From NCBI GenBank assembly GCA_027576995.1, contig JANBQC010000195.1:1-36139 (forward strand): a DNA stretch of 36,139 nt, in the 5' to 3' direction. Position 1 is the first letter of the stretch; each line of letters begins with the position of its first letter. Of the stretch, positions 11,740 through 23,278 are shown piece by piece. Below the pieces are notes generated by a model. The model was not told the DNA's origin and did no database searches. It worked only from the letters and a program-made list of their open reading frames with translations. The stretch is from Dimargaris cristalligena. Taxonomy: Eukaryota; Kickxellomycota; Dimargaritomycetes; Dimargaritales; Dimargaritaceae. The position numbers and the translations under genes were made by a program.

Positions 11740-14491
11740 GATGATAATGATGATGTCGAAATTAGCCAAGGGGCACAATCAGCAGAGTGCTTAAAGGAAA
11801 AGGGGACGGCGCGAAGAGGAAAATAGAACCAGATGTATTTCAAGGCAAAAGGACTCAGGGGCTATATGTGATTCAGGGTAGCAATCGCCTCTCTAGGAAC
11901 TAATCGAGGCCAGGGGCGGAGCACGAGATAAATAATGAGATAATGCAAGAGCGAGAGATTGGGTAATTCGCTACGTTCGGCTGAGGTTTGGTTGATTTAG
12001 TTCGAGGGTGTGTTACGTGTAAAACGGGGCGTTGAGAATATCAACCGGATTATAATCAATGAGGAAAAGGTGAATAAAGAGGACGATCGGATAGATTTTA
12101 GGAACGAGCAATGTGTACGGGTTGCCAAAAGGGGAGGGCGTGGTGGTGGGTTGATAAGGAGTCAAGGTCAGCGGGGGGTCGTCCGGGCTTTTATATCTCT
12201 GTAGCCGCTAAGAAGGATCGCTAACACCACTACCACCATCGCCCTCCGCCTTTCTGGTCCGCTGCCCATGGCTAGATGAGTTGAATGTTGGGTTGCCTTT
12301 TCTGGACCAAGGGAAGGGGAGGGACTGAGAGGGGGAAAAAGAGCCCGGTTGGGCTATGTATGTATGTATCCCCCCTTCCTCTGCTCCCAGCATCAGTAGG
12401 TGCAGTAGGTCCCCCCACCCCCACTGGTGCGGCTGGCTGTTTTGAGACGATCGCCGTCCACCACCACCACCTCCCGCTTCTATTCGTCTACTCGCCCACT
12501 GTATCGCGGGTTAGTTTGCCATTCTCTCCATATCTCCCATGCTAGGGTGGAGCAAAAGGGCAACGGGGGAAATAAAGGATAAACTACATAGCAGTATCGT
12601 ACAAATGGGGGAAGCTCCACTATCCCTTTCCCTATCACATTCCCTTTCCTTGGACTGACCCAGGCCAAGGTATACATTCCCTTGGACCGTTCTCTCGACT
12701 CAGTCCTGAAATGACATTCATACAATTAATGTATTGTCAGAAACAGGGCCCCATGTGCCTGTCGTAATGACGAGGCCCCCGGTTTAGGGGAAATGCCGAG
12801 TGTCATTCATTACATTAAATTACCAATCGCACCCTTTGGACTGGGGGCTAGTGGGACAGACCGCTGGGTCGTACTTTTGGAGGCTTTTTCGCTCTCACTA
12901 CAGCTAGCCGCCTCCCCTCGGCTCTTCTTTTTCTGCTGCAATCGCCTATATTATGAGATGGTACTTGGGTTGGTGTGTGGAATTGTTCATATCAAAAGAA
13001 ATCTCAGCTTGTACTACTGGGCCGCATTCGGGTCGCAGGACCCCGCCCACTGTCAAAGATCTGAAAGAGTTGCATATATATATTTATATATATAATTTTA
13101 TTTTTTGATATTCGTGCACACGCATGTGGGGGTGTACCACATTATAGTTCATGGTGCGTCCCAATAACCACCCATCCAGGGGGAGGGATAGTCCTTTCCC
13201 TCCCTTCCCAATTAGTCGAGGCAGCAACTGCCCACCCTTCCTTTCAAAGGAATCCTCCGGCTGGAGTCGGTAAGTCCGAGACGTCACAACTAGTTCCGGC
13301 CATCGCCCCGCGCGCATAACCCGCCCCGATGGCCGGGTGTATAAACAACTTTTGTTGAGATCCCTTAAACGGGAACCCGGTCAGCGGCTGTTGGTGGTGG
13401 TGGCGGCTTACCACGCGTCGGTAGAGAAGGCAAACGGGAATGGTACTGGTAATGAGAAATAGAGAGGGGAAACCATGGACAATGAAAAGGGAAGAAAAAA
13501 GGACCACAGTCGCTGGGAGAGGGGATCCGGATGGGTCGCCTAGACTGGGCGGTTCAGTGGCGGCCCTGTATGATGGTCTGCCGCGGGTTGCAGCTCCGTG
13601 CGTTTTGGAGAAACTATTCTACTCATTCTTATTTGATCCGGCCCATGCCTCCTTAGGCCCCAGTTTTTATATTTAAAAAAACTAAATAGAAAAAATCGGG
13701 GCCATGGGTGTATAGATAGGTAGGTGGGGCTTGTGATACTTATTGGAATGGGCACACCATTCTGGATAGAACAGGCTAATGACGACCTGCCGTCCCCGTC
13801 CCCCATTAAATTCCAACGGACACAGTATTCACCCCAGTCCTATACACAACACCGGTGTCGGTGTGCTACATATAATTGTACATATATATATATATGATTC
13901 GGTATGACTAAAGTATACCAGGGATGTTCCCAACAAAGGGGTTCTTACCACTAGATGCGGCGAGCACTCATGGCCTGGGTCACTGGGCGTTCTAAGCATC
14001 CCTAATTAGTGAAAAGACGTCCACCGTGGCCATGCGTAGTCCCCACCTTCTCCCGCTGACTTGGGTTGTTTGGCCAGGAATCCCCAGCACTCTAAGGCTG
14101 CCGGGGCCAAGTGGTGGAGCGCTACTGCCCGGTTTGCTGTTGCTGCGCTATGGCCCGACTCCAGCCACTCATCGAATGGCCAAAGTATCTACTCCCTCTC
14201 TCTATCTGTCCTTCCCAATATTAAATAATAACAATAAAAAACCCTACTGTCGTACCACTTCGCCCAGCTCACTGAACACTCCCGGCCAGCGCCACTCTCT
14301 CATAGAAAGTTGAAACAATTCGTGAAAATCTACCATTATTTACCCACTGTGTTACTGCTATTGCGCTACGGTAAACTGGATTTAAGCATCGACAAAGAGT
14401 GGGTGAGATAATCTCTCCGTTCGAAAGCGAGTCACGGATTTCAAGTACAGGGGCAAGTATCATCCGACGACCTCGAACCACCTGCTTATAT

Positions 14492-14529
14492 CCTCCCCCC
14501 CCCTCTCTCTCACACACACACACACACAC
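14492..14529. repeat. Compound (CT)n-(CA)n microsatellite
   Basis: A run of C is followed by CT dinucleotides and then CA dinucleotides. Confidence 0.9.
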
Positions 14530-15159
14530 TATTACTAGTACGCAATGGTTGTTAAAACCTATCTTCCCAGCCTGTTCTACCGGCAATGGTCCGCCTAACC
14601 AACGACATCGTCGATATTCTTGACTGCCCAGATCTAATGGCAGGGTGTCCCCTTCCGGACTATTCGGGCAAGAGGGTCAATTCTGGTCCAAGACAATCCT
14701 ATAACGACGTGGCGGAGTTCTATGTCCGTTTTACCGGACCCTTGTATGTATTCACGCCCAACGTTAATGGAACGAGCTTCATCAACTCTATCATCGGTTG
14801 GTTGGCAGGCTGATCATACAACGACCCCTCCACCCACGCCTCCGCATCGATTCAAAACGAGCCCTCAGTGGTGGTGGTTCAAAGGAACGCCGCCTCATTC
14901 CGTCTTTTGGCTCACCTTGCATCCGGGTGGGGCTCAAACTCCTATTATTATAATTTCAAGAGTGAAGCCTCTTTTCCCCTAGTTTTCCTGTTACCATGTT
15001 TATCCCCTGTCATTAAGCCCCCTCTTCTCCCTTGGTAATACCCCCCTCCCCACTCTTCACTACCAACTATCCTTCTAAAGCAAACCCCCCGAACCCTGGA
15101 TTTCCTCGGGTTGGTTTCATACTGCCAACCAGTCGGCACCAGGGGAATGGGCTTGTGAC

Positions 15160-15359
15160 ATGGTGCCCCCCTCTAGTAGTGGACACTCTCCATCGAGTTC
15201 CCCAAGTAAGTTTTCGGATGCTTAGGGTATTGTATCCCCCCTACTCCCTACCTACCCTTCCTCTCCTTCCCCCCTCGATCTGCTCTCCCCATCTAAGGTT
15301 CAGATTGCTGCGCTGCCTGGCTAAAGTTCAGGAGAACGTATGAGCAACTCAATCAGTAA
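15160..15359 (+). CDS. Possible two-exon micro-gene, about 35 aa (weak)
   Basis: CCCCAA|GTAAGT at 15205/15206 is a strong donor. It is followed about 90 nt later by a very long pyrimidine tract ending CCATCTAAG at 15297, a strong acceptor. Joining them (phase 1) from the ATG at 15160 gives a 35-codon frame starting MVPPSSS and ending at TAA 15357-15359, with the second exon reading SDCCAAWLKFRR. Upstream of the ATG there is an in-frame stop, so the frame cannot extend without another exon. No family recognised. The intron signature is the real evidence; the protein is only one possible reading of it. Confidence 0.2.
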
Positions 15360-16970
15360 TATTGCCGCTAGGGTATCGAGAAGGAGTGTACCCTGGAAGC
15401 CATGCGACAGTCGATATATTTTATATACCGCTCCTCGGCTCATGATATCTCTGGGAAAGGTCATGGTAAACTGAATGGCCGTGGTCCCAAGCGCCTCCAT
15501 TGGAACGTTCAATTCATCGGCCATACAGCCTATTGGCCATCGTAAATATCGGTAGACATATATATATATATATTCTACAGTCTGATTTCTGCCTTAGTAC
15601 ACTCATATTCATAATTAAGAGGGCCGTGGTAGTCATCAATGTACCCCGAATTATGGCCTTTTCAAAAAAATATAATAATTCAAAGTGGGGGGAGGGGCCC
15701 ATGCCCATGGCCAACAAACCGACTGGCTAGCTGGGGAATAGGCACAGAGGGCGATGGGAAGGCGACCTTCCTTCACTGTCGAATGCTCTGTATCGAAGCG
15801 GGTCATGCATGGTATATCTGTGGCCCGGTGGTCCAATACAATGGCCACCAGCTCTTGCCATTTTCTCTCTCGTTTTTTTGTGTTACTTCAGTGTTAGCTA
15901 ACGGGTTGTGAGGTTAGCAACGGTGGCGATGGTCTGGAAACGATATGCTCAACCGCTGCCCGCGTTTTGTATAATAATAAAGGGTGGCCTATGGACTGCA
16001 TTAACATTGCTCTTTGTATATGGGCTGCATTGCCCGGCCGGCCCCTTCCATGTAGCGAGAGAGTGAAGGGGGAGGGTAAGTAGTATACCATGTCCTAAGC
16101 TATCCAATGATGTATCCGAATGCCCCGTAAATTTAGCTGCCGGTGCTCTAGTACATCTAGGCACTTCCATTGTGGCGAAACATATAATACACTCCCGGGA
16201 TTCCGAGATTTTTCCAAAAAAGGATAAAGATACTGCACCGTGTCCGTGTATATTCCAAAAAAAACTATAGTAAAAATAGGAAACAGACGGTGCGGGTGGA
16301 AGTGAAAGACCTAACCACCTGCCCATTACGCCGCTAAAACCACATCACACCGGTTACTGCAATTCCGAAATGCGGGTTTTTATATATCGATATATCGAGC
16401 CGGCCCATATTGGCTAGATTCTCCTTCCGACCCACTCACTGTCCAGCCCTACTCTACAGGATGGATTTGGTGGTGAGTCTCAAATTGGGTATATTTCGCG
16501 ATCCTTATCGGAGGTGTATTTTGATTCATTTCACCCCGATTAAGCCTCCGGATCAGTCGCCGCTGCCTAGCCCCGGGTGGTCCACCCACTGTCCTCTAGA
16601 GTGGGGTGTATCCACCCCCCCCTTAGTATTGGGTATGGGTTCATACTCTACTTCCCCTACGCGTCTAATCGCCTTTCCATCCCAAGCCATGTTTTTAATT
16701 TTTATTATTATTAATATTTTTCGACTGGGCCATGAATTTGAACCCATACCTTTCCATTCGGGAGCCACTCAAAACGAAGTCGCCCTTTGGGTATGGGACA
16801 TTGGGCCCCGAACGAGACTGTTCAAGGACAGGTGGATATGGCTATGGATATAGGGTGTGCGTGGGTATATGAATATATGTTCAAACGGCGCCGGAACCGG
16901 TTCTAATGCAGTTAAAAGCGGCGGCGAACCGCAGAGCGGGGGTGGGTGGATGTATTGGGAGGAAGGGAGG

Positions 16971-16991
16971 GGAGAGAGAGAGAGAGAGAGA
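16971..16991. repeat. (GA)n microsatellite
   Basis: Uninterrupted GA dinucleotides. Comparable GA tracts elsewhere in the window sit at 3' splice sites of minus-strand genes, but no flanking minus-strand exon was recognised here. Confidence 0.9.
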
Positions 16992-19912
16992 TAGGGCAGC
17001 CGGAGGGAAATCACGGGAATGGGGAGTGTGGCCCACTCATTGGTAAATTCGCATAGTTCAGGAGAGTCCAGAAAGCACGCAACACGGCGTTGGCATACTT
17101 GGTAATTCATCCGCGGTGCATTCCCTCCCTCCGTTCTATAAAGGATATTTACCCGTCGCTGGTTCCCATCTAGTATTTTTTCCCGAGTCTACTATCATTT
17201 AAAATAGGCCGCCTCCCTGTGGGAGAACGAACGAAGATAATAGAGGGGGAAGTATGGCCTGTTTATCGGGGAACATGAGTCGTGCAGATTCTGAAACATG
17301 AGATGGCAGTCTTCAATTTACCCTCAATTTTTATATTTTATTTCCTGGCAGCTTCCTATCGACCCGGAACAGCGGTTCAACCTTTGCGCAAGGCGGCGCG
17401 GCACTTCTTCCTTGTTCCAGTTTATAATGCAATTCACCCGTAGTCGTAAATATTTTAAGATCGTTATCTGATTCAATAAAACCAACAATCAGCTTCAGAT
17501 CATGAGCGAGAAGAAATGGGTTATCATCCGGTCCTGTTAGAATGGGATGACTCGACTTGTAGAGTATACTGCGAAATCCTCACATTGTAGCGATTGTATC
17601 GGTGAGTAAAGGGGGTGTTGTAGTTCGTCAGATTGTAAAAGTATAGCCACTCCCCCCTGAATAATACCCGTCACCGGAGTCTTAATCGGATACCACTAGA
17701 GAAAAAAACCGCCCGTTATTATATAAGGCAATTTTCCGAAAACACAAATTGGGATGGGAGGGCGTTCGCACCCTAGCCTTAATCGGAACCTCCAAGTCGC
17801 CGAATTTCAACGATGCCCCCCCCTTCACCCCCCTCTACTCCATTCGGACTCTTCCACGTACATTCGGCTGCAATAGTCTGAATGTTAGATACATTGCAGA
17901 TACGGTCTTCCGGAAATTACGGGCTGTTTTATTATTATTATTATTATTAGCTACCTCGGGTTTGGGCGGCGACTTATTTACCAACTTGCCCACGGTATCT
18001 ACTCAACAATACTTTTTTGTCCTTTCCAAGTTGGTAATCCATAGGAGCCGCTCGGTTTCTTCCCAGGCTTAGCCATTATAATACATTCCCTTTGCTGTAG
18101 GTAAACTACTACTCTCCCTCCACGATAAACGGGTTAGGACTGTGCCGAACGATTTAAGTCGTGGCCGTACAGTCTGGCCACATAAAGCCGACTTTGCTTA
18201 TTTTATTTTATTGAAATAATCGCTCCAATGCAGCCGACCTTGCCGTTTTTAGTCCAGTAATGGTCCGCCATTCCTCCCTTTTTAATGAATGACCAAAAAA
18301 CAGCCGGGGTGGCTCAGTAGGTCTATATTTATCAAGACTACTCTGCCTATAGTATTGTTTGGCCCGCCCTAGCAAGGGTACACGCATTTCTTGGTCAGCG
18401 CTTCAGTCGCAGTAACAACCGGTTCCCCGCCTTAAACTCTTTGATGCATACCCGTGTCGCTAAAATAAGATTTAAATTCCCCAGTGTCCAACCCTGCACC
18501 TACGCCGACCGACTCGGGTATGAATCGTCACTATGAGATTCAAGTAAAAATAATAAAGCCTTTTATTACACCAACTTTTCCCGCGAATCTCGCCCTCCTG
18601 GAATATAGGGTTTTATGTGCACTTTCAGGTCCCGGCCTCACAAGCGAGTTGGGCACTGTTAAAGAGAGTTGGGGAATAGTTATTCCCCGTCCCCGACCCC
18701 TCACTCTTCTCTCCCTCCTTCCATCCTTCGCTGCACTTTAATTCACCATAATTGAGGTAGCCCATCCTGCCTACTAGTACCCAAGTCACCATTATACGAG
18801 AGGGGGCGCAAATTGGCCATGGCGGGGGGTTCACTCGTCTTCTGTACCGGGAATAGTTCCCTAGAACTGTCGTGCGAGAATACTTGTCTTTGGGTCAATT
18901 GATACAAGTATTATTCAGGTTGATGCTCACATGCACTATACCACCACACCCCCTCCTTTACAAACCACCTAACTGGTTGAAGTGCCAGGAGGGCCGGAAC
19001 ATTGCCTTGGCTCCATCGGCAAATCCCTACCCATATACTGCTATCCATCGCCATGGCATGCCTCCGAGAATCTAACCTGTTATGCCTCTCAACAACTGAC
19101 TAGTTTCCGATTGTTTGACAAAATGAAACAGGCCTAGCATAATACATGATCCTCCCCAGTGCCACATTCCGCGTCATGCCGGGGAACTCTGGATGCTATT
19201 TACCGCCCATTTGCGTTTGGTCGGCGAAACCAACTCACCCCGTTAGTCTGGGCATATTTTTACCCATTTTCTGGGCATGCCTTTTTTTCTATAATCCGTT
19301 GGGTGCATTTTGATAAACCATTCGTTGTCTTAACCCATCCAGGAGGGCAGTATGGTTAAACTGGTGCAGATGTTAATCTAATAAGTCACTGTTATAGCTG
19401 TTTTACGGAGTCAGCTTCTTGCTCTGGCCCAAATTAACTGAGATACTTAATAGGTAGCCACACCAGTCCCCTGCACTGACGCATCGTTATTAAAAAAAAT
19501 ACGTTCGTTAATAATCATCTATTCACCGGGTTGCTTTACCAGATGAATTCAGGCCAGCGGATCGCAAAAAGCCCGGGTCATTTTAATCCACATCATGTAT
19601 TCACCATTTATCCCCTCGGAATCGTAAATTGGCCACCATCTCCACCCCACTCCGCCCCCGACTCTCCCTTATTCCTTTTCCTCTATATAACACTAGTAAT
19701 ACTATATGGATAAGCCTAGTTCGATCACTCCTGGCCCGCCATGCGCCCATCTCCCGGGACTTCCCCCCTCCCTCCGCCCCTCCTTACGCGTCCCACGCCG
19801 TTGGTTTTCTATTACCCCTCTCGCCTTTCCCTCCCATATCTCCTGGATTCTGCTCTAGTTCCAATTACCCGCCCAGGGCCAGGGTGGTGAAGTCGGGGGG
19901 ATGCTCCCGTTG

Positions 19913-19913
19913 G

Positions 19914-19953
<40 letters not shown>

Positions 19954-19962
19954 CGCGCGCGC
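19913..19962. repeat. 50-bp perfectly alternating purine/pyrimidine tract: (CA)n(TA)n(CG)n
   Basis: From G19913 to C19962 every step alternates purine and pyrimidine: a CA block, then a TA block, then a CG block. Such sequence is a classic candidate for Z-DNA or cruciform formation. No gene is adjacent that I can identify. Confidence 0.95.
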
Positions 19963-20306
19963 TTGCTCGTTCGCTGTATGGACCAGTGGAGATATCAAAT
20001 GCGAAGGCGGGAGGAGAAAGAAGAGAGAAGGAGTGATGCCAAAATGTCAATTAATCACTCATCTCCTGCAGCTCCTGCCATACTACTCGGTCATCTGTCC
20101 AGTTTGGCCGTGTTCTATGGTGTCCCTAATTTCACCCCCCTCTAAATTCGTCATACACCTAAGCTCGAAGGATCGGTCTCGGGGAGCCCCCACCCCAAAT
20201 TATATATATATATATAAACTGCATCGCATCAGATTACTTCCACACCAGCCCCCTTTTCAGTGCCGTCTTTAACCGAACCGGTTAGTTTGGGTATCCGACA
20301 GTATGT

Positions 20307-20332
20307 AATATATATATATATATATATATATA
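20307..20332. repeat. (TA)n microsatellite
   Basis: Uninterrupted TA dinucleotides. A shorter TA run lies about 100 bp upstream at 20201-20216. Confidence 0.9.
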
Positions 20333-21379
20333 CCTTTAAGGCGCAATAAGCAGGGGAAATGGGTGAACCGAGGGTGAGGATCATTAGGTCGGGAAATAGG
20401 TGAATGGAGCTATACATATTCATCGAATAACAATGCTGGGGCCCCAAATGTCAGCTGAAATGGCAGTGCAGGAGCGCAGTGGCGGCATTTCAAGATACTG
20501 CACTGTCGTCCTTGGAGACAATGTATTCTATGGCGAGTGGATCCAAGTGATAGATTGCTGCGAATAATGCTACATTCCGATATATATATATCAATGGCTC
20601 ATTAGCTATGTTGGACCAATGCCCTCCTACCCAATCTACATTATTAAATTAAATCCGACCTTCAAACGGAGTGGGGATAGATTGGCATAACACCTAGTGT
20701 CTTGGTGAATTTCACGAGCTGATTAGGTCTGAATACTTGGAAAGTGGGTAATTCAAGGATGTCTTCAGACAGGGATATGCCATGGGCGAACTTCGATCCA
20801 GCCACATAGAAGATGGAGTGGGAATACTCCCCGCGACCCTAATCCTACCAAGTACCTGTATATCTAATCACGAGGACAATACATGCAAAAGATATGGCAA
20901 GATCGACTTCGTCGCCTTTATTCGGGTATATATACTCGTTTATCTAGTAAGAATAAAATAAGTCGGAGGCTGTCGTAACTATCGGGTCTAGTGCGTAGCT
21001 ATCACAATAGCGGCATACTTGTTTCCTCCAGCACACTAGAGGGAGGCCCTAAATCGCCGTAAGATTGGCATTCCCGAGGTGGGTTGGAAAGTAGAGGGTC
21101 TCGGCGGCGCAGAGGTGCGAGCGGAATAGTACGGATGTAAACGACCGACGGGTGAAGTAGCCTGATTCTTAGATGGAGTCTGTTCCGATAGGGGACATGC
21201 AATAAATCGAATAGCAGTGCAAGGTAAGTATCGAGTTAGACATCATCATGCCATGGTATTATCCGCTGGATTTCAAGGCCAGCCCTCGAAGAAACTTATA
21301 GTACTACGGGATATATATATATATATTCACCGGTAGCAGTAATATATAATTACAAAGCACTCCCAATGAGAAACAGCTA

Positions 21380-22461
21380 TTACTTACCAGTCAGCAGCTT
21401 GTCAAGCTTGGCCAAGCGGGAGGCCAGGGACATATCGATGGTCTTGTCACCGAATTCGATGATGAGGCCACCGACGATGGACGGGTTGACCTTGTTGTTC
21501 ACGGTCAGGCTCTTGGCGTCGGGCACCAGGTTACCCTTGGTCAGGCTCGTCTTGAGCTTGTTCAGCTGGTTAGCGGAGAGGGCCTTGCTGGAAGTGACGG
21601 TCACCTGAACCTCGCCACGGTGGGCGGCCATGAGGCTGTTGTAGGCGCCAATGACCTTGCTGGCCTCGGCCATGCGGGAGTTCTCGGCCAGCACGTCCAA
21701 AAAGTTGGTGGTCACGGCGTTGTAGTTCTGGGCCTTGGCCAGGGACTGCAGACCCTCCTTCTTGATGCGCTTGCCCAAAATGGGGTTTTCCAAAAACTGG
21801 CGCAGCTTGGCGTCCTTTTCAATGGTGGACATCAGCTTGGTCAGGTCGGCCTCCACCTGGGGCAGGACATTCTTCTTGGCAGCGGCGGTGTACAGAGCGG
21901 TGGCGTAACGGCCTTCGATGCCGTGAAGGGCCAGGGGGACCTACGGTCATTGTGATTTTATAGTGGAGGGGGGGGAGTGATGGAAAGAGTTAAGGAGGGG
22001 GAAAAGGGTGGGGGTTTGAACAACTCTATAATGTATTTAGGTTCATAGGGGTTCATCGAGGAACCCTCATCGCAGGTAGGGAGTAATTCGGTGTTCAGGA
22101 AACGAGTCAAAAAGAGGTGGGACTTACCTGAATGGACTTGGTGGCGGTAGCATAGCCCCGGGTGAGCTGAATGCATGATAAACGACATGGTAGGGAGTTT
22201 AGTTGATAAAACAAGAACAATGTGTGTAAGGGGGGGGGGTTAGAACTAATGTGGCCCAAGGGCAAGCGGGGTCTTTCGCTATTTCCAGAAGCCCGATCAC
22301 TACCCCATTGTCTATGGTTTAGAGCAGGTACAGTAGCTTGGCTGTATTGGCCGATGATTCAGGATTGTCGAGATTCGGGCGGATAAAACTACAAAGGCCC
22401 GTTGGGGGGCTTCGGGGCCTACCTGCTGGGCGAAACTGGCGGTGGCACGAGTGGACGACAT
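21380..22461 (-). CDS. ATP5: ATP synthase F1Fo peripheral-stalk subunit OSCP (subunit 5), mitochondrial
   Basis: Three exons: 22461-22423 (ATG, 13 codons), 22166-22128 (13 codons), 21940-21380 (186 codons + TAA), giving 212 aa, the length I know for yeast Atp5. Introns 22422-22167 (GTAGGC...CAG) and 22127-21941 (GTAAGT...TAG) are both phase 0. The first two exons encode the presequence (MSSTRATASFAQQ, then LTRGYATATKSIQ). Exon 3 opens VPLALHGIEGRYATALY, the OSCP N-terminal signature, and the C-terminal half has the family block around GGLIIEFGDKTIDMSLASRL. OSCP caps the F1 head and links it to the peripheral stalk on the matrix side of the inner membrane. It is divergent from NAM9. One oddity: the stop lies inside GGTAAGTAA, a consensus donor, so a very short extra C-terminal exon is possible. 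Confidence 0.96.
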
Positions 22462-22946
22462 GGTGGTGTGTGGGGCGGTTAAAACGGGGGAGAAAAGGAA
22501 TAAGCACCCGGTGGTAGGTTATTTAAATAAGAAAAGATAATAAGGAAGAGTAAGTCAGAAAGGAATCCAAGCAACAATCAACGGGCTGGAATCTCGGGCA
22601 CAGGCTAGAAACGAGAGGTGTGGTGGGTAGATCGACCTTGAATCAAGTCGAGTGGAATGGGGGGCTGTGGAGCAGTGGTGGTATGGTTAACGTAGTCCCA
22701 CCACCACCACAGCAGACTCCTCTCCCTGCCTGTGCTTCTTACCAGCTCACCTCCACCCTGGCTGGTGGTCATCCTTGTAGGAGGGCACTCGCGTGTGGAG
22801 GAGTTATCTACAATTCCCCACCAGCCTTAGACTAATACTAATAGTCTCTCCCCCCTCACTGTGGCTGTTGGGGCAGAAGTGTCGTCTCTGCTTTCCCCCC
22901 TATATATTGGCTGATTGGGAATGCAGCGGGCCTTAATGCCTAATAA

Positions 22947-22954
22947 TCACGTGA
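22947..22954. promoter_or_regulatory. E-box TCACGTGA (copy 1)
   Basis: Full palindrome with a CACGTG core, the binding site of bHLH factors such as yeast Cbf1. It is 486 bp upstream of the ATP5 start codon. The factor in this organism is an inference. Confidence 0.45.
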
Positions 22955-23270
22955 CAAAAAAGGCGAGCCCATCCCCACCCACTCGGCCTGTGTTTAAGTG
23001 GGGCGGAGCGGTGGTGGTATCCCTAGGCCTAAACCGCGCCATTAACCACTGGTATGACCTATTTATTGACTGCTAAATCAACTCAGTATTATTTGGTCTA
23101 TGCTTGAATCCACATTCTCCAAAATGAAGGCTTTCCAATATAGCATCTACCAGGGTAAATGGCGGTAGTGCGTCAAGCGATAATTAGGGGATAATTGCTA
23201 GCGCTCCACCAACATCTCGAAGGAGCACATTACCCCAACTCAAGGTTAATAGATTGGGAAGTCTACTTAG

Positions 23271-23278
23271 TCACGTGA
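23271..23278. promoter_or_regulatory. E-box TCACGTGA (copy 2)
   Basis: Same 8-bp palindrome as copy 1, 446 bp upstream of the NAM9 start codon. Recurrence of an 8-mer palindrome in the same spacer is suggestive but not proof of function. Confidence 0.45.

Larger units (their letters stand above)
11740..21379. other. Nearly 10 kb with no recognisable gene
   Basis: Many ORFs of 60-147 codons occur on both strands, but none has a nameable motif, and most overlap each other in shadow frames. The interval is rich in simple repeats: CT/CA at 14492-14529, TA at 15558-15573, GA at 16971-16991, ATT at 17931-17948, a CA/TA/CG compound tract at 19913-19962, and TA at 20201-20216, 20307-20332 and 21311-21326. 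One intron-like signature lies at 15206-15297. Either this is a true gene desert or it holds genes with small exons that cannot be recognised by eye. Confidence 0.4.

Noticed and set aside
13084..13507. Two minus-strand frames around a GTAAGC donor-like site at about 13408
   Set aside because: Hydrophobic N-terminal frame and a downstream frame could be joined, but no acceptor with matching phase and no recognisable product.
15321..15524. 67-codon minus-strand ORF beginning MADELNVPMEALG
   Set aside because: Composition is plausible, but there is no homologue I can recall and it overlaps the plus-strand intron candidate's second exon; not enough to call.
15949..16326. 125-codon minus-strand ORF
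   Set aside because: No motif or codon bias; looks like chance in a gene-poor region.
16410..16853. 147-codon plus-strand ORF
   Set aside because: Starts at TTG, no motif, irregular codon use, and includes AT-rich low-complexity sequence.
18301..18375. tRNA-like start with a box A resemblance (TGGCTCAGTAGG)
   Set aside because: No box B (GGTTCRANYCC) at the required distance and no closing acceptor stem.
21210..21240. Strong donor-like AAG|GTAAGTATC on the plus strand at 21223
   Set aside because: No coding exon ends there and no partner acceptor is evident.
21620..21955. 111-codon plus-strand Gly/Leu/Gln-rich frame
   Set aside because: Antisense shadow of ATP5 exon 3.
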